A stretch of DNA of 63,122 nucleotides from Pseudomonadota bacterium (lineage in GTDB: Bacteria; Pseudomonadota; Gammaproteobacteria; Burkholderiales; Burkholderiaceae_C), in assembly GCA_021815805.1 (NCBI GenBank), contig JAKAZQ010000012.1, positions 1 to 63,122 of the forward strand, in the 5' to 3' direction. This document shows, piece by piece, positions 38,718 through 49,734 of this stretch (positions are counted from its first letter, which is position 1; each line of letters opens with the position of its first letter). The notes under the pieces are model-generated. The model was not told where the DNA came from, made no database searches, and saw only the letters and a program-made list of their open reading frames with translations. A program made the translations under genes and the position numbers.

Positions 38718-38762
38718 ATTATCGGTCGCAGAGGCCTCACCGGACACGCGCCTCGCTAGAAT
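38718..38762. promoter_or_regulatory. Divergent promoters of polA and the DUF2782 gene
   Basis: Minus strand: GATAAT (38718-38723), then CCGGGC and the polA ATG. Plus strand: TAGAAT (38757-38762), then 7 nt and the ATG at 38770. Neither gene has a ribosome-binding site, so both transcripts should start at or next to the initiation codon. -35 boxes are poor on both sides. Confidence 0.5.
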
Positions 38763-38769
38763 GCGAAGC

Positions 38770-39135
38770 ATGGAATCGTTCCCGTGTCCCCTGTTCGCCC
38801 GCCCGCACGGCGTGCGCCTCGCGGCGCTGTCGGCGCTGCTCGGCGCGCTCGCGCTGCCCGGCGCGGCGCCGGCGGCGCATGCGGCGGCGCCGGCCCCGCG
38901 ACCGGCCGGCTCGCAGCCGGCGTCGCGCTATCCCGAGCCGCTGGTGCGCAACCTGGTCACGCAGGATCGATCGGTGCGCATCGAGGAACAGCAGGTGCGC
39001 GGCGCCACCACCCGCATCGAGGTGAAGCCGCTGCACGGCGGCGCGCCCTACAGCATCGTGCCGCCCTCCCCCGCGCAGCCCGGCCCGGGATCGCTGCAGG
39101 GCCACATGGAGTGGCGCATCGGCACATTCCGATGA
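38770..39135 (+). CDS. DUF2782 family periplasmic protein, 121 aa
   Basis: Signal peptide of about 38 residues (positive start, LAALSALLGALALPGAAPA, cleavage likely after AHA). The mature part contains EPLVRNLVTQDRSVRIEEQQ and TTRIEVKPLHGGAPYSI, matching DUF2782, a family of unknown function found beside polA and thrB in proteobacteria. Probably first gene of a DUF2782-thrB-membrane protein transcript. Confidence 0.85.
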   Translation: MESFPCPLFARPHGVRLAALSALLGALALPGAAPAAHAAAPAPRPAGSQPASRYPEPLVRNLVTQDRSVRIEEQQVRGATTRIEVKPLHGGAPYSIVPPSPAQPGPGSLQGHMEWRIGTFR

Positions 39136-39214
39136 CCGCGCGCGGGCGCGGCGGCGCGCGCCGCGGCCGCGCCGCGACCGACCCGTTGCAACCCTGACCC
39201 GCCTGCGCCCGCCG

Positions 39215-40177
39215 ATGGCCGTATTCACCCCCGTAGACCCCGCCGAAGTCGCGCACTTCCTCGGCGCCTTCGAACTCGGCGAACTGACCGAGCTGCAGGG
39301 CATCGGCAGCGGCATCGAGAACACCAACTACTTTGTCAGCACCACCCGCGGGCGCTTCGTGCTGACGCTGTTCGAACGCCTCGGCGCGGCGCAGCTGCCG
39401 TTCTACCTGCAGCTCATGCACCACCATGCCGCACACGGCATTCCGGTGCCCGACCCGATGCCCGATCGCGACGGGCGCGTGCTGCACGAGCTCAAGGGCA
39501 AACCGGCCGCGCTGGTGACGCGGCTGCGCGGCCACAGCGTGCTGCAGCCGGCGCCTGCGCACTGCGCGCAGATCGGTGCCTGCATGGCGCGCATGCACCT
39601 GGCCAGCCGCGACTTCCTGCCGAGCCAGCCGAACCTGCGCGGGCTGGCGTGGCAGCGCGATACCGCGCCGGCGCTGCTGCCGCACCTGCAGGACGAACAG
39701 CGCCAGCTGCTGCAGTCGGAACTGGCGCACCAGTCGCTGCTGGCGGCAAGCGCCGAGCATGCATCGCTGCCGCGCGGCGCCGTGCACGCCGACCTGTTCC
39801 GCGACAACGCGCTGTTCGACGACGAGCGGCTGACCGGAGTGTTCGACTGGTATTTCGCCGGAGTCGATACCTGGCTGTTCGACCTCGCCGTGGCCCTCAA
39901 CGACTGGTGCGTCGAACTCGCCAGCGGCGAGTTCGACGCGGCGCGCCGCGCCGCGCTGCTCGATGCCTACCAGCAGCTGCGCCCGCTGCAGCCGCTGGAG
40001 CGCGAACTGCTGCCCGACGCGCTGCGCGCCGCGGCGCTGCGCTTCTGGGTGTCTCGCCTCGCCGATCTGCACCTGCCGCGCGATGCGCACCTGCTGCAGC
40101 CTCACGACCCGACGCATTTCGAGCGCGTGCTGAGCCGGCGCCGCCTGGAAACCCGTCTTCGCCCCCTGCTGGACTGA
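39215..40177 (+). CDS. thrB: Homoserine kinase (aminoglycoside-phosphotransferase-like type)
   Basis: Phosphorylates homoserine for threonine synthesis. This is the APH-fold type of betaproteobacteria, unrelated to the GHMP-type E. coli ThrB. Signature: GIGSGIENTNYFV near the N-terminus, catalytic loop GAVHADLFRDNALFDD (Asp in HxDxxxxN) and GVFDWYFAGVDTWLFDLA with the metal Asp. 320 residues, usual length. 79 nt after the DUF2782 gene. Confidence 0.95.
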   Translation: MAVFTPVDPAEVAHFLGAFELGELTELQGIGSGIENTNYFVSTTRGRFVLTLFERLGAAQLPFYLQLMHHHAAHGIPVPDPMPDRDGRVLHELKGKPAALVTRLRGHSVLQPAPAHCAQIGACMARMHLASRDFLPSQPNLRGLAWQRDTAPALLPHLQDEQRQLLQSELAHQSLLAASAEHASLPRGAVHADLFRDNALFDDERLTGVFDWYFAGVDTWLFDLAVALNDWCVELASGEFDAARRAALLDAYQQLRPLQPLERELLPDALRAAALRFWVSRLADLHLPRDAHLLQPHDPTHFERVLSRRRLETRLRPLLD

Positions 40178-40190
40178 GCCACGCCACCCC

Positions 40191-40997
40191 ATGCTGCTGC
40201 GCACCGTTAGCGCCCGCGAGGGCCTGTCCTGGGTCCGTTTCGGCTTCGCCTGCCTGCGGCGCCAACCGCTGCAGGCGCTGGCGCTGATGCTGGTCTATGT
40301 CGCGGTGATCGGGCTGCTGCCCGTGCTGCCGCTGCTCGGCGGCCTGCTGTCGCTGGGGGCCACGCAGCTGACCACGCTGGGGTTCATGCAGGGCTCGCGC
40401 AACATCGCGGGCCAGCGCCCGGCCTGGCCGACGGTGTTTCTCGGCGGGCTGCAAGGCCCGCCGCGGCGCGTGCGCGCAATGCTCGCGCTGTGCCTGCTGT
40501 ACGCGCTCGCGCTGCTCGGCGTGCTCGGCCTGTCCTCGCTGTTCGACGGCGGCACGCTGCTGCGCATGATCGTGTTCTCGGCGGCGCCGGGCAAGCAGGC
40601 CATCGCCGACGGCTCGCTGCGCCACGCCGCCACGGCGACCATGCTCGCCTACGTCCCGGTGTCGATGGCCTTCTGGTTCGCCCCACCGCTGGTCGCCTGG
40701 TGGGGCATGGGGCCGGCCCAGGCGCTGTTCACCAGTTTTCTGGTGGTGCTGCGCAACCTTGGCGCGTTCGCGGTCTACGTGCTGCAATGGTGGGGGTTGT
40801 TCGCCGCGGGCCTGGTGCTGGCGATGCTCGGCGCCGGCGTGCTCGGACTCGGCTCCGAACAGGGCATGCTGCTCGTGGTGCCGGTCACGCTGCTGCTGTT
40901 CACGCCGTTCACACTGTCGTTCCAGGCCAGCGTGCAAAGTCTGCTCGGCGAACCCGCCCCCCCCGACGCCGCCGCCCAGGCCCAGCGCGCCGCCTGA
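40191..40997 (+). CDS. BPSS1780 family membrane protein, 268 aa
   Basis: Integral membrane protein with five or six hydrophobic segments (about 24-52, 96-120, 146-172, 183-205, 210-240). It matches the BPSS1780 family by the N-terminal WVRFGFACLRRQPLQALALM and the MSAFWF-like SMAFWFAPPLVAWWGM segment. Function unknown. It begins 13 nt after thrB and is probably cotranscribed; the C-terminus is Ala/Pro-rich. Confidence 0.85.
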   Translation: MLLRTVSAREGLSWVRFGFACLRRQPLQALALMLVYVAVIGLLPVLPLLGGLLSLGATQLTTLGFMQGSRNIAGQRPAWPTVFLGGLQGPPRRVRAMLALCLLYALALLGVLGLSSLFDGGTLLRMIVFSAAPGKQAIADGSLRHAATATMLAYVPVSMAFWFAPPLVAWWGMGPAQALFTSFLVVLRNLGAFAVYVLQWWGLFAAGLVLAMLGAGVLGLGSEQGMLLVVPVTLLLFTPFTLSFQASVQSLLGEPAPPDAAAQAQRAA

Positions 40998-41018
40998 GGT
41001 CGCCGCCAGCGCGCCCGC

Positions 41019-43298
41019 TCAGGAATCGACCGGGGTCAGCCTGGCGACCGCCAGCGCCAGCCACTTGGTGCCGTGGCGATGAAACCGCACATGGGCGCGC
41101 GCGTCCTCGCCGCGGCCTTCGAGACTGAGCACCACGCCCTCGCCGAAGCGGTTGTGGAACACCCCCTGGCCGACGCGCAGGCCGCCCACCGCGGCGGCGC
41201 CGGATGCGCGCGCCGGCGGCGGGCTCGCAGGCTGCTCGAGGCTGCCGCGCACGGCCTGCCCGAGCAGGCCGGAGACACCCCCGGCATGCCGCGGGCTGAG
41301 CCATTTCAGCGAATCCCGCGGCAGTTCCTCGAGAAAGCGGCTGGGCAGCTTGTAGCGCGTCTGCCCGTGCAGGATGCGGGTCTGGGCGTGGCTGATGTAC
41401 AGCCGCCTGCGCGCGCGCGTGATCGCCACGTACATCAGGCGGCGTTCCTCCTCTACCCCATCGGCCTCGTTCAGCGCGTTCTCGTGGGGAAACAGCCCCT
41501 CCTCGAGTCCGGTGATGAACACCACGTCGAACTCCAGGCCCTTGGCGGCATGCACGGTCATCATCTGCACCGCGTCCTGCCCGGCCTGCGCCTGGTTGTC
41601 GCCGGCCTCGAGCGAGGCATGGGCGAGAAATGCGGCCAGCGGCGACTGGGTCTCGCCGGTGGCCGGGTCGATGCCCGGCACGGGCCCGTCCGGCGCGGCC
41701 TGCGCGCCCAGCGGCTGCTCGCGCATGGCCTGCGCGTCCAGCCCGAAGCCCTCCTGGGTGACGAAGGCGGCGGCGGCGTTGACCAGTTCCTCGAGGTTCT
41801 CCACCCGATCCTGGCCGTCGCGCTCGCCGCGGTAATGCTCGAGCAGCCCGCTTTCATCGAGCACCAGGCGCACCGTTTCGGGCAGGCTCAGCGCCTCGCA
41901 GGCGCCGCGCATGCGATCGATCAGCGCGGCGAAGGCCTGCAGGCTGGCGCCGCCGCGCCCGCCGACCTCGGCCAGCGCCTCGCCCAGCGCCACGCCGCGC
42001 GCCGCCGCCGTGTCGGCGAGTTGTTCCAGCGTGCGCGCGCCGATGCCGCGCGGCGGGAAATTCGCCACGCGCAACAGCGAGTTGTCGTCGCGCATGCTGT
42101 GCAGCAGGCGCAGATAGGCCAGCGCGTGCTTGATCTCGGCGCGCTCGAAAAAGCGCAGCCCGCCGTACACGCGGTACGCAATGCCGGCGTTGAACAGGGC
42201 ACCCTCGATGACCCGCGACTGCGCGTTCGAGCGGTACAGCAGCGCGATCTGCTCGCGTGCGAAACCCTCGCGCAGCAGCAGGCGGATCTCCTCGATCAGC
42301 CACAGCGCCTCCTGCTGGTCCGTGGGGTGCTCGATCACGCGCACCGGCTCGCCGTCGCCGGCGTCGGTGCGCAGCACCTTGCCCAGGCGCCGGGTGTTGT
42401 GCGCGATGAGTTCGTTGGCGGCCTCGAGGATGTAGCCGTGGGAGCGGTAGTTGCGCTCCAGCTTGATCAGGTGGCGCACGTGGAAATCGCGCTGGAACTC
42501 GTCCATGTTGCCGACATGCGCGCCACGAAAGGCGTAGATGCTCTGGTCGTCGTCGCCCACCGCGAGCACCGCCGCCGGCTGCGGCTGGTCGGGGCCGCCG
42601 AGCAGCTTGAGCCACTGGTACTGCAGGCGGTTGGTGTCCTGGAACTCGTCGACCAGGATATGGCGAAAGCGCTCGCGGTAATGCGCGCGCACCTCGGGAT
42701 GGTCGCGCAGCACCTCGTAGCTGCGCAGCAGCAGCTCGGCGAAATCCACCACGCCCTCGCGCGCGCACTGCGCTTCGTAGGCCGCGTAGATCTCGGCGAA
42801 CAGGCGCGAGTGCGCGTCGTGCACCTCGCAGTCGGCTGCGCGCATGCCGCGCTCCTTGCAGCCGTTGATGAACCACAGCAGCTGTTTCGGCGGCGCCCGC
42901 TGGTCGTCGACCTGGAGCGCCTTGAGCACGCGCTTGACCGCCGAGAGCTGATCCTGCGTGTCGAGGATCTGGAAGGTCTGCGGCAACCCGGCGCTGCGCC
43001 AGTGCGCGCGCAGGAAACGGTTGCACAGGCCGTGGAAGGTGCCGATCCACATGCCGCGCAGCGGAATCGGCAGCATTGCCGACAGGCGCGCCAGCATCTC
43101 CTTGGCCGCCTTGTTGGTGAAGGTCACCGCGAGGATCGACGCCGGCGAGGCCTGGCGCGTGGAAATCAGCCACGCGATGCGGGTGGTCAGGACGCGGGTC
43201 TTGCCGCTGCCGGCACCCGCCAGCACCAGTGCGCTCTGCGCCGGCAGGGTGACCGCGGCGAGCTGTTCGGGATTGAGCCGGGCGAGCAGATCGGACAT
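41019..43298 (-). CDS. uvrD: DNA helicase II, UvrD/PcrA/Rep type
   Basis: Superfamily 1A 3'-5' helicase for repair and replication restart, 759 residues. Motif I AGAGSGKTRVLTTR (28-34 Walker A), motif Ia VTFTNKAAKEM, motif II VDEFQDTN, motif III VGDDDQSIYAFRGA, motif IV LLYRSNAQSR, motif V TVHAAKGLEFDVVF, motif VI EERRLMYVAITRARRRL. The C-terminal VGQGVFHNRFGEGVV-like end (RVGQGVFHNRFGEGVVL) is the Tudor-like domain of UvrD/PcrA. No ribosome-binding site; see promoter at 43307. Confidence 0.96.
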   Translation of the reverse strand: MSDLLARLNPEQLAAVTLPAQSALVLAGAGSGKTRVLTTRIAWLISTRQASPASILAVTFTNKAAKEMLARLSAMLPIPLRGMWIGTFHGLCNRFLRAHWRSAGLPQTFQILDTQDQLSAVKRVLKALQVDDQRAPPKQLLWFINGCKERGMRAADCEVHDAHSRLFAEIYAAYEAQCAREGVVDFAELLLRSYEVLRDHPEVRAHYRERFRHILVDEFQDTNRLQYQWLKLLGGPDQPQPAAVLAVGDDDQSIYAFRGAHVGNMDEFQRDFHVRHLIKLERNYRSHGYILEAANELIAHNTRRLGKVLRTDAGDGEPVRVIEHPTDQQEALWLIEEIRLLLREGFAREQIALLYRSNAQSRVIEGALFNAGIAYRVYGGLRFFERAEIKHALAYLRLLHSMRDDNSLLRVANFPPRGIGARTLEQLADTAAARGVALGEALAEVGGRGGASLQAFAALIDRMRGACEALSLPETVRLVLDESGLLEHYRGERDGQDRVENLEELVNAAAAFVTQEGFGLDAQAMREQPLGAQAAPDGPVPGIDPATGETQSPLAAFLAHASLEAGDNQAQAGQDAVQMMTVHAAKGLEFDVVFITGLEEGLFPHENALNEADGVEEERRLMYVAITRARRRLYISHAQTRILHGQTRYKLPSRFLEELPRDSLKWLSPRHAGGVSGLLGQAVRGSLEQPASPPPARASGAAAVGGLRVGQGVFHNRFGEGVVLSLEGRGEDARAHVRFHRHGTKWLALAVARLTPVDS

Positions 43299-43306
43299 GG
43301 TGATTC

Positions 43307-43338
43307 ATTGTAGGAGCGGGCCGCGGCGCGCCTACAAT
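43307..43338. promoter_or_regulatory. Divergent symmetrical promoters of uvrD and valS
   Basis: ATTGTAGG (43307-43314) and CCTACAAT (43331-43338) are exact inverted copies 16 bp apart, each containing a TACAAT -10 box. The minus one ends 8 nt before the uvrD ATG, so that mRNA is nearly leaderless; the plus one would give valS a leader of about 60 nt. Confidence 0.55.
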
Positions 43339-43406
43339 CCCCAGCTTTTGGCCGGCGCCGCCAAGGCCCGCCGCGCCGCCGGCCCTCCGACCCGTCTGCC
43401 CACCGT

Positions 43407-46232
<2,826 letters not shown>

Positions 46233-46352
46233 ACCCAGGGACGGCGCCGCGATGCGCACGCGGCGGCGTTCGCACACCCCGAAGCCGCGCGCAGGGCCCG
46301 TGGGTCACAGCGGCGGGTTATGCTGCTTGTCAATCGAAACGTGAAACAGACC

Positions 46353-47228
46353 ATGCCCCAAGCCATCACCAAAGCCGTTTTCCCCGTTGCCGGTCTGGGA
46401 ACCCGCTTCCTGCCCGCGACCAAGGCGACCCCGAAGGAAATGATGCCGGTGGTCGACAAGCCGCTGATCCAGTACGCGGTCGAGGAGGCCTACGCGGCCG
46501 GCATCACCGAGATGATCTTTGTCACCGGGCGCCACAAGCGCGCCATCGAGGATCACTTCGACACCGCCTACGAACTGGAAAGCGAGCTGGCGGCGGCGAA
46601 CAAGCAGGCCATGCTGGAGCTGGTGCGCAGCGTCAAGCCGGCCGACGTGCAATGCGTGTTCGTGCGCCAGCCGGTGGCCAACGGACTCGGTGCCGCCGTG
46701 CTGTGCGCCGAGCGCCTGGTCGGAGACGAGCCGTTCGCGGTGCTGCTCGCCGACGATCTGCTGGTCGGCCAGCCGCCGGTGATGGCGCAGATGGTCGAGA
46801 TTCACGCGCGCCACGGGCGCAGCGTGGTGGCCACCGAGGAGGTGCCGCGCGAACAGACGCGGCGCTACGGGATCGTCAGCGGCCAGGAAATCATGCCCGG
46901 CCTGACCTCGCTCGACGCCATCGTCGAGAAGCCCGCGCCGGAGCAGGCGCCGAGCACGCAGGGGGTGGTCGGTCGCTACGTGCTGAGCCCGCGCATCTTT
47001 CACCACCTGCGCCAGGTGCCGCCGGGCGCCGGCTCGGAGATCCAGCTCACCGACGGCATCGCCGCGCTGCTCGACGAGGAGGCGGTGTACGCCTACCGCT
47101 ACAGCGGTCGCCGCTTCGATTGCGGCAGCAAGCAGGGCTACCTGGAGGCCACGGTGCAGCTCGGGCTGCGGCATCCGGAGACCGGCGAGGCCCTCGCCGC
47201 CTATCTGAAGACCCTGCAACTCTCGTGA
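46353..47228 (+). CDS. galU: UTP-glucose-1-phosphate uridylyltransferase
   Basis: Makes UDP-glucose for surface polysaccharides and trehalose/cellulose-type pathways. Nucleotidyltransferase signature [20 protein letters not shown], the [13 protein letters not shown] segment, [20 protein letters not shown] and [12 protein letters not shown] near the end. I chose the ATG at 46353 (291 residues); a GTG at 46341 is equally possible. A TATGCT -10-like box is at 46319-46324. Confidence 0.95.
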   Translation: MPQAITKAVFPVAGLGTRFLPATKATPKEMMPVVDKPLIQYAVEEAYAAGITEMIFVTGRHKRAIEDHFDTAYELESELAAANKQAMLELVRSVKPADVQCVFVRQPVANGLGAAVLCAERLVGDEPFAVLLADDLLVGQPPVMAQMVEIHARHGRSVVATEEVPREQTRRYGIVSGQEIMPGLTSLDAIVEKPAPEQAPSTQGVVGRYVLSPRIFHHLRQVPPGAGSEIQLTDGIAALLDEEAVYAYRYSGRRFDCGSKQGYLEATVQLGLRHPETGEALAAYLKTLQLS

Positions 47229-47259
47229 GCCGCCGCGGGGCGCGGCCCCGCGCGGCGCT

Positions 47260-47535
47260 TCAGCGCCGGCGCAGCAGGTGCACGATGACGCCGTCGTTCT
47301 CGGTCTGCGCCACCAGCTCGTTGCCGGTCTGGCGCGCGAAGGCCTGGAAATCCCGCGTCGAGCCGACATCGGTGGCGAGCACGCGCAGCACCTGGCCGCT
47401 CTGCATCGACGAAAGCGCCTTCTTCGCCTTGAGAATGGGCAGCGGGCAATTCATGCCGCGCGCGTCGACCTCCACGTCCACCCTGTCCAGCGCCGCGCTC
47501 TGCCCACTCATCGCCATCCCCGTCGTGATCAACAT
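47260..47535 (-). CDS. TusA/SirA family sulfurtransferase-like protein, 91 aa
   Basis: Small sulfur-carrier fold with the family motif DARGMNCPLPILKAKKAL, whose Cys carries persulfide. In E. coli TusA feeds sulfur to tRNA thiolation; other members act in sulfur oxidation or unknown routes. The C-terminal strand ends in basic LLRRR. ATG at 47535; alternatives at later Met codons. A TAGAAT box at 47547-47552 lies 11 nt before it. It follows cysM by 45 nt, a plausible sulfur-metabolism link. Confidence 0.88.
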   Translation of the reverse strand: MLITTGMAMSGQSAALDRVDVEVDARGMNCPLPILKAKKALSSMQSGQVLRVLATDVGSTRDFQAFARQTGNELVAQTENDGVIVHLLRRR

Positions 47536-47580
47536 CCAGGATCCCGATTCTAGACCGGCGCGGCGCCGCCGGCAGCAGGC

Positions 47581-48489
47581 TCAACCCGCCGGGAAGACCC
47601 CGGTGCTGAGGTAGCGGTCGCCGCGGTCGCAGGCGATGAACACGATGGTGGCGTCGCGCAGTTCGCGCGCCAGACGCAGCGCCACCTCGCAGGCGCCGCC
47701 GGCGCTGATGCCGCAGAACAGGCCTTCTTCGCGCGCCAGTCGACGCGCCATCGCCTCGGCGGCGGCCTGGCTCACCGACTCCACGCGATCCACGCGTTGC
47801 GGCTCGTAGATCTTGGGAAGGTACTCCTGCGGCCACTTGCGGATCCCGGGGATGCGCGAACCCTCCTCGGGCTGGGCGCCGATGATCTGCACCTGGGGAT
47901 TTTGCATCTTCAGGTAGCGCGACACCCCGGTGATCGTGCCGGTGGTGCCCATCGACGAGACGAAGTGGGTCACGCAGCCTTCGGTGTCGTGCCAGATCTC
48001 GGGCCCGGTGGTCTCGAAGTGCGCGCGCGGATTGTCGCTGTTGGCGAACTGGTCGAGCACGCGGCCCTTGCCGTCGCGCTGCATCTGCTCGGCCAGGTCG
48101 CGCGCGTACTCCATGCCGCCGGCCTTCGGCGTGAGCACGAGTTCGGCACCATAGGCGCGCATGGTCTGCGCCCGCTCCACCGACAGATCCTCGGGCATGA
48201 TCAGCACCATGCGGAAGCCGAGAATCGCCGCCGCCATGGCCAGCGCGATGCCGGTGTTGCCGGAGGTCGCCTCGATCAGCGTGTCGCCGGGCTTGATGTC
48301 GCCTCTCTGCGCCGCGCGCTGGATCATCGACAGCGCCGGCCGGTCCTTCACCGAGCCGGCCGGGTTGTTGCCCTCGAGCTTGGCCAGCACGACATTGCCG
48401 CGGCGCTCGTTGTCCGCAGCGCCGACGCGCTGCAGCCGCACCAGCGGCGTGTTTCCAATGGTTTGCTCAAGGGTCTTGTATGAGGGCAT
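47581..48489 (-). CDS. cysM: Cysteine synthase B (O-acetylserine sulfhydrylase)
   Basis: PLP enzyme making cysteine from O-acetylserine and sulfide or thiosulfate. IGNTPLVRLQRV, PLP lysine in EGNNPAGSVKDRPAL, EATSGNTGIALAMAAA for substrate binding, and MPEDLSVERAQTMRAYGAEL, which distinguishes CysM from CysK. GISAGGACEVAL is the phosphate/PLP loop. Start at the ATG 48489, preceded by CGGAGAAAG. 302 residues. Confidence 0.95.
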   Translation of the reverse strand: MPSYKTLEQTIGNTPLVRLQRVGAADNERRGNVVLAKLEGNNPAGSVKDRPALSMIQRAAQRGDIKPGDTLIEATSGNTGIALAMAAAILGFRMVLIMPEDLSVERAQTMRAYGAELVLTPKAGGMEYARDLAEQMQRDGKGRVLDQFANSDNPRAHFETTGPEIWHDTEGCVTHFVSSMGTTGTITGVSRYLKMQNPQVQIIGAQPEEGSRIPGIRKWPQEYLPKIYEPQRVDRVESVSQAAAEAMARRLAREEGLFCGISAGGACEVALRLARELRDATIVFIACDRGDRYLSTGVFPAG

Positions 48490-48597
48490 GAGGGTCTTTC
48501 TCCGGAACGTGCAGGGTGCCGGCGGCGCCCGTGCGGGCTGCATCGCAAGCCTCCATTCTGGCATGCGCGTCGTAGCGACGCCGACGATGCCACCGGG

Positions 48598-49728
48598 CTA
48601 CCCGAGCAGGCGCTGCACCATCCACACCAGCGGCGCGCACACCAGCAGAAAGGGCACACTGATGCGATGGAATTCGCGCAGCCCTCCGTGCCCTCCCTCC
48701 AGGCGCAGGGCGATCAGGTTGGCCAGCGAACCCAGCGCCAGCCCGAAACCGCCGACATCGACCGCCACGGCCAGGCGCGTCGCATGCCCGACCTGAGGCC
48801 ACAGCAGCACGCTGGCCGGCACGTTGCTGATGCATTGCGACAACAGCACGCCGCCGACGTAGGCGATCGACGGCCGCTGCCAGTCCAGATGCAGCAGCAG
48901 GGTGTGCAGTGGCGGCCATTGCGCGAGATGCCCGAGCCCGCAGAACATCGCGGCAAGGGTGCCGAGCAGGCCCCAGTCGACGCGCCGCAGCACGTCGCGC
49001 CAGGCCAGCGCGAACAGCGTCAGCGCCAGCAACGCCGCCACGCCGGCGCGGCCGGCCTGCAACAGGCCCAGCACCGTGGCCAGCAGCAGCCCCGCGGCGG
49101 CGCCGAGGCCGCGGTGCAGCGGCGCCGCGAGGGCCGGCGCGGCGACGCGCAGCGGCCGCCCGGGCACGAGGCCCCAGACGGTCAGGCCGAGCAGTGCGAG
49201 CATGGTGGCGGCGGCGGGCAGCATCTGCCATGCGAACTGCGGCATGGACTCGCCGGAGGCACGCCACAACCACAGGTTCTGGGGATTGCCGAAGGGACTG
49301 ACGGTGGAGCCGGCGTTCACCGCCAGGGCCTCCAGGATGACCAGCCGGCGCGCCGGCAGTTCGGCCCCCCGCGCCAGCGCGAGGGTCAGCGGAACGACCA
49401 GGAACAGGCTGACGTCGTTGGTCAGCCACATGGACAGGAAGGCCGCGCCGAACACCAGTTGCAGCGCAAGCTGGCGCTGCGTGCGCGCGCGCTGCGCCAG
49501 CGCCAGCGCGGCGCGCTGCAAGGCGCCGCTGGCGCGGATGCCCTCGATGCTCGCCAGCAGCGCGAACAGGCCGAGCAGCGTCGGAAGTTGCAGCCACGCG
49601 CTCCAGCGGGACCAGGGGGCCGGATCGACGAGCCCGAGCGCCAGTGCCACGCCGGCGAAGCCCAGCAACAGGCGCTCCCGGCGCAAGCGCCCGCCGACCA
49701 GCGCGAGACACCGCAGCGCCGGGTTCAT
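48598..49728 (-). CDS. SLC13/ArsB-type anion transporter
   Basis: Integral membrane carrier of the IT superfamily, 376 residues and 9-11 helices. Two pseudo-symmetric motifs are seen: MWLTNDVSLFLVVPLTLALA with NAGSTVSPFGNPQNLWLWR, and GGVLLSQCISNVPASVLLWP. The Ser-Asn/Asn-Thr motifs coordinate sodium and carboxylate in citrate/succinate carriers, but substrate cannot be assigned; relatives are annotated as citrate, arsenite or sulfate transporters. It begins 6 nt after hemY and so appears to belong to the hemCDXY transcript. Confidence 0.82.
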   Translation of the reverse strand: MNPALRCLALVGGRLRRERLLLGFAGVALALGLVDPAPWSRWSAWLQLPTLLGLFALLASIEGIRASGALQRAALALAQRARTQRQLALQLVFGAAFLSMWLTNDVSLFLVVPLTLALARGAELPARRLVILEALAVNAGSTVSPFGNPQNLWLWRASGESMPQFAWQMLPAAATMLALLGLTVWGLVPGRPLRVAAPALAAPLHRGLGAAAGLLLATVLGLLQAGRAGVAALLALTLFALAWRDVLRRVDWGLLGTLAAMFCGLGHLAQWPPLHTLLLHLDWQRPSIAYVGGVLLSQCISNVPASVLLWPQVGHATRLAVAVDVGGFGLALGSLANLIALRLEGGHGGLREFHRISVPFLLVCAPLVWMVQRLLG

Positions 49729-49734
49729 CGCCGC

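Noticed and set aside
35943..38759. 938-codon open frame opposite polA
   Set aside because: Same artefact; composition is Arg/His/Gln-rich and polA motifs are complete on the other strand.
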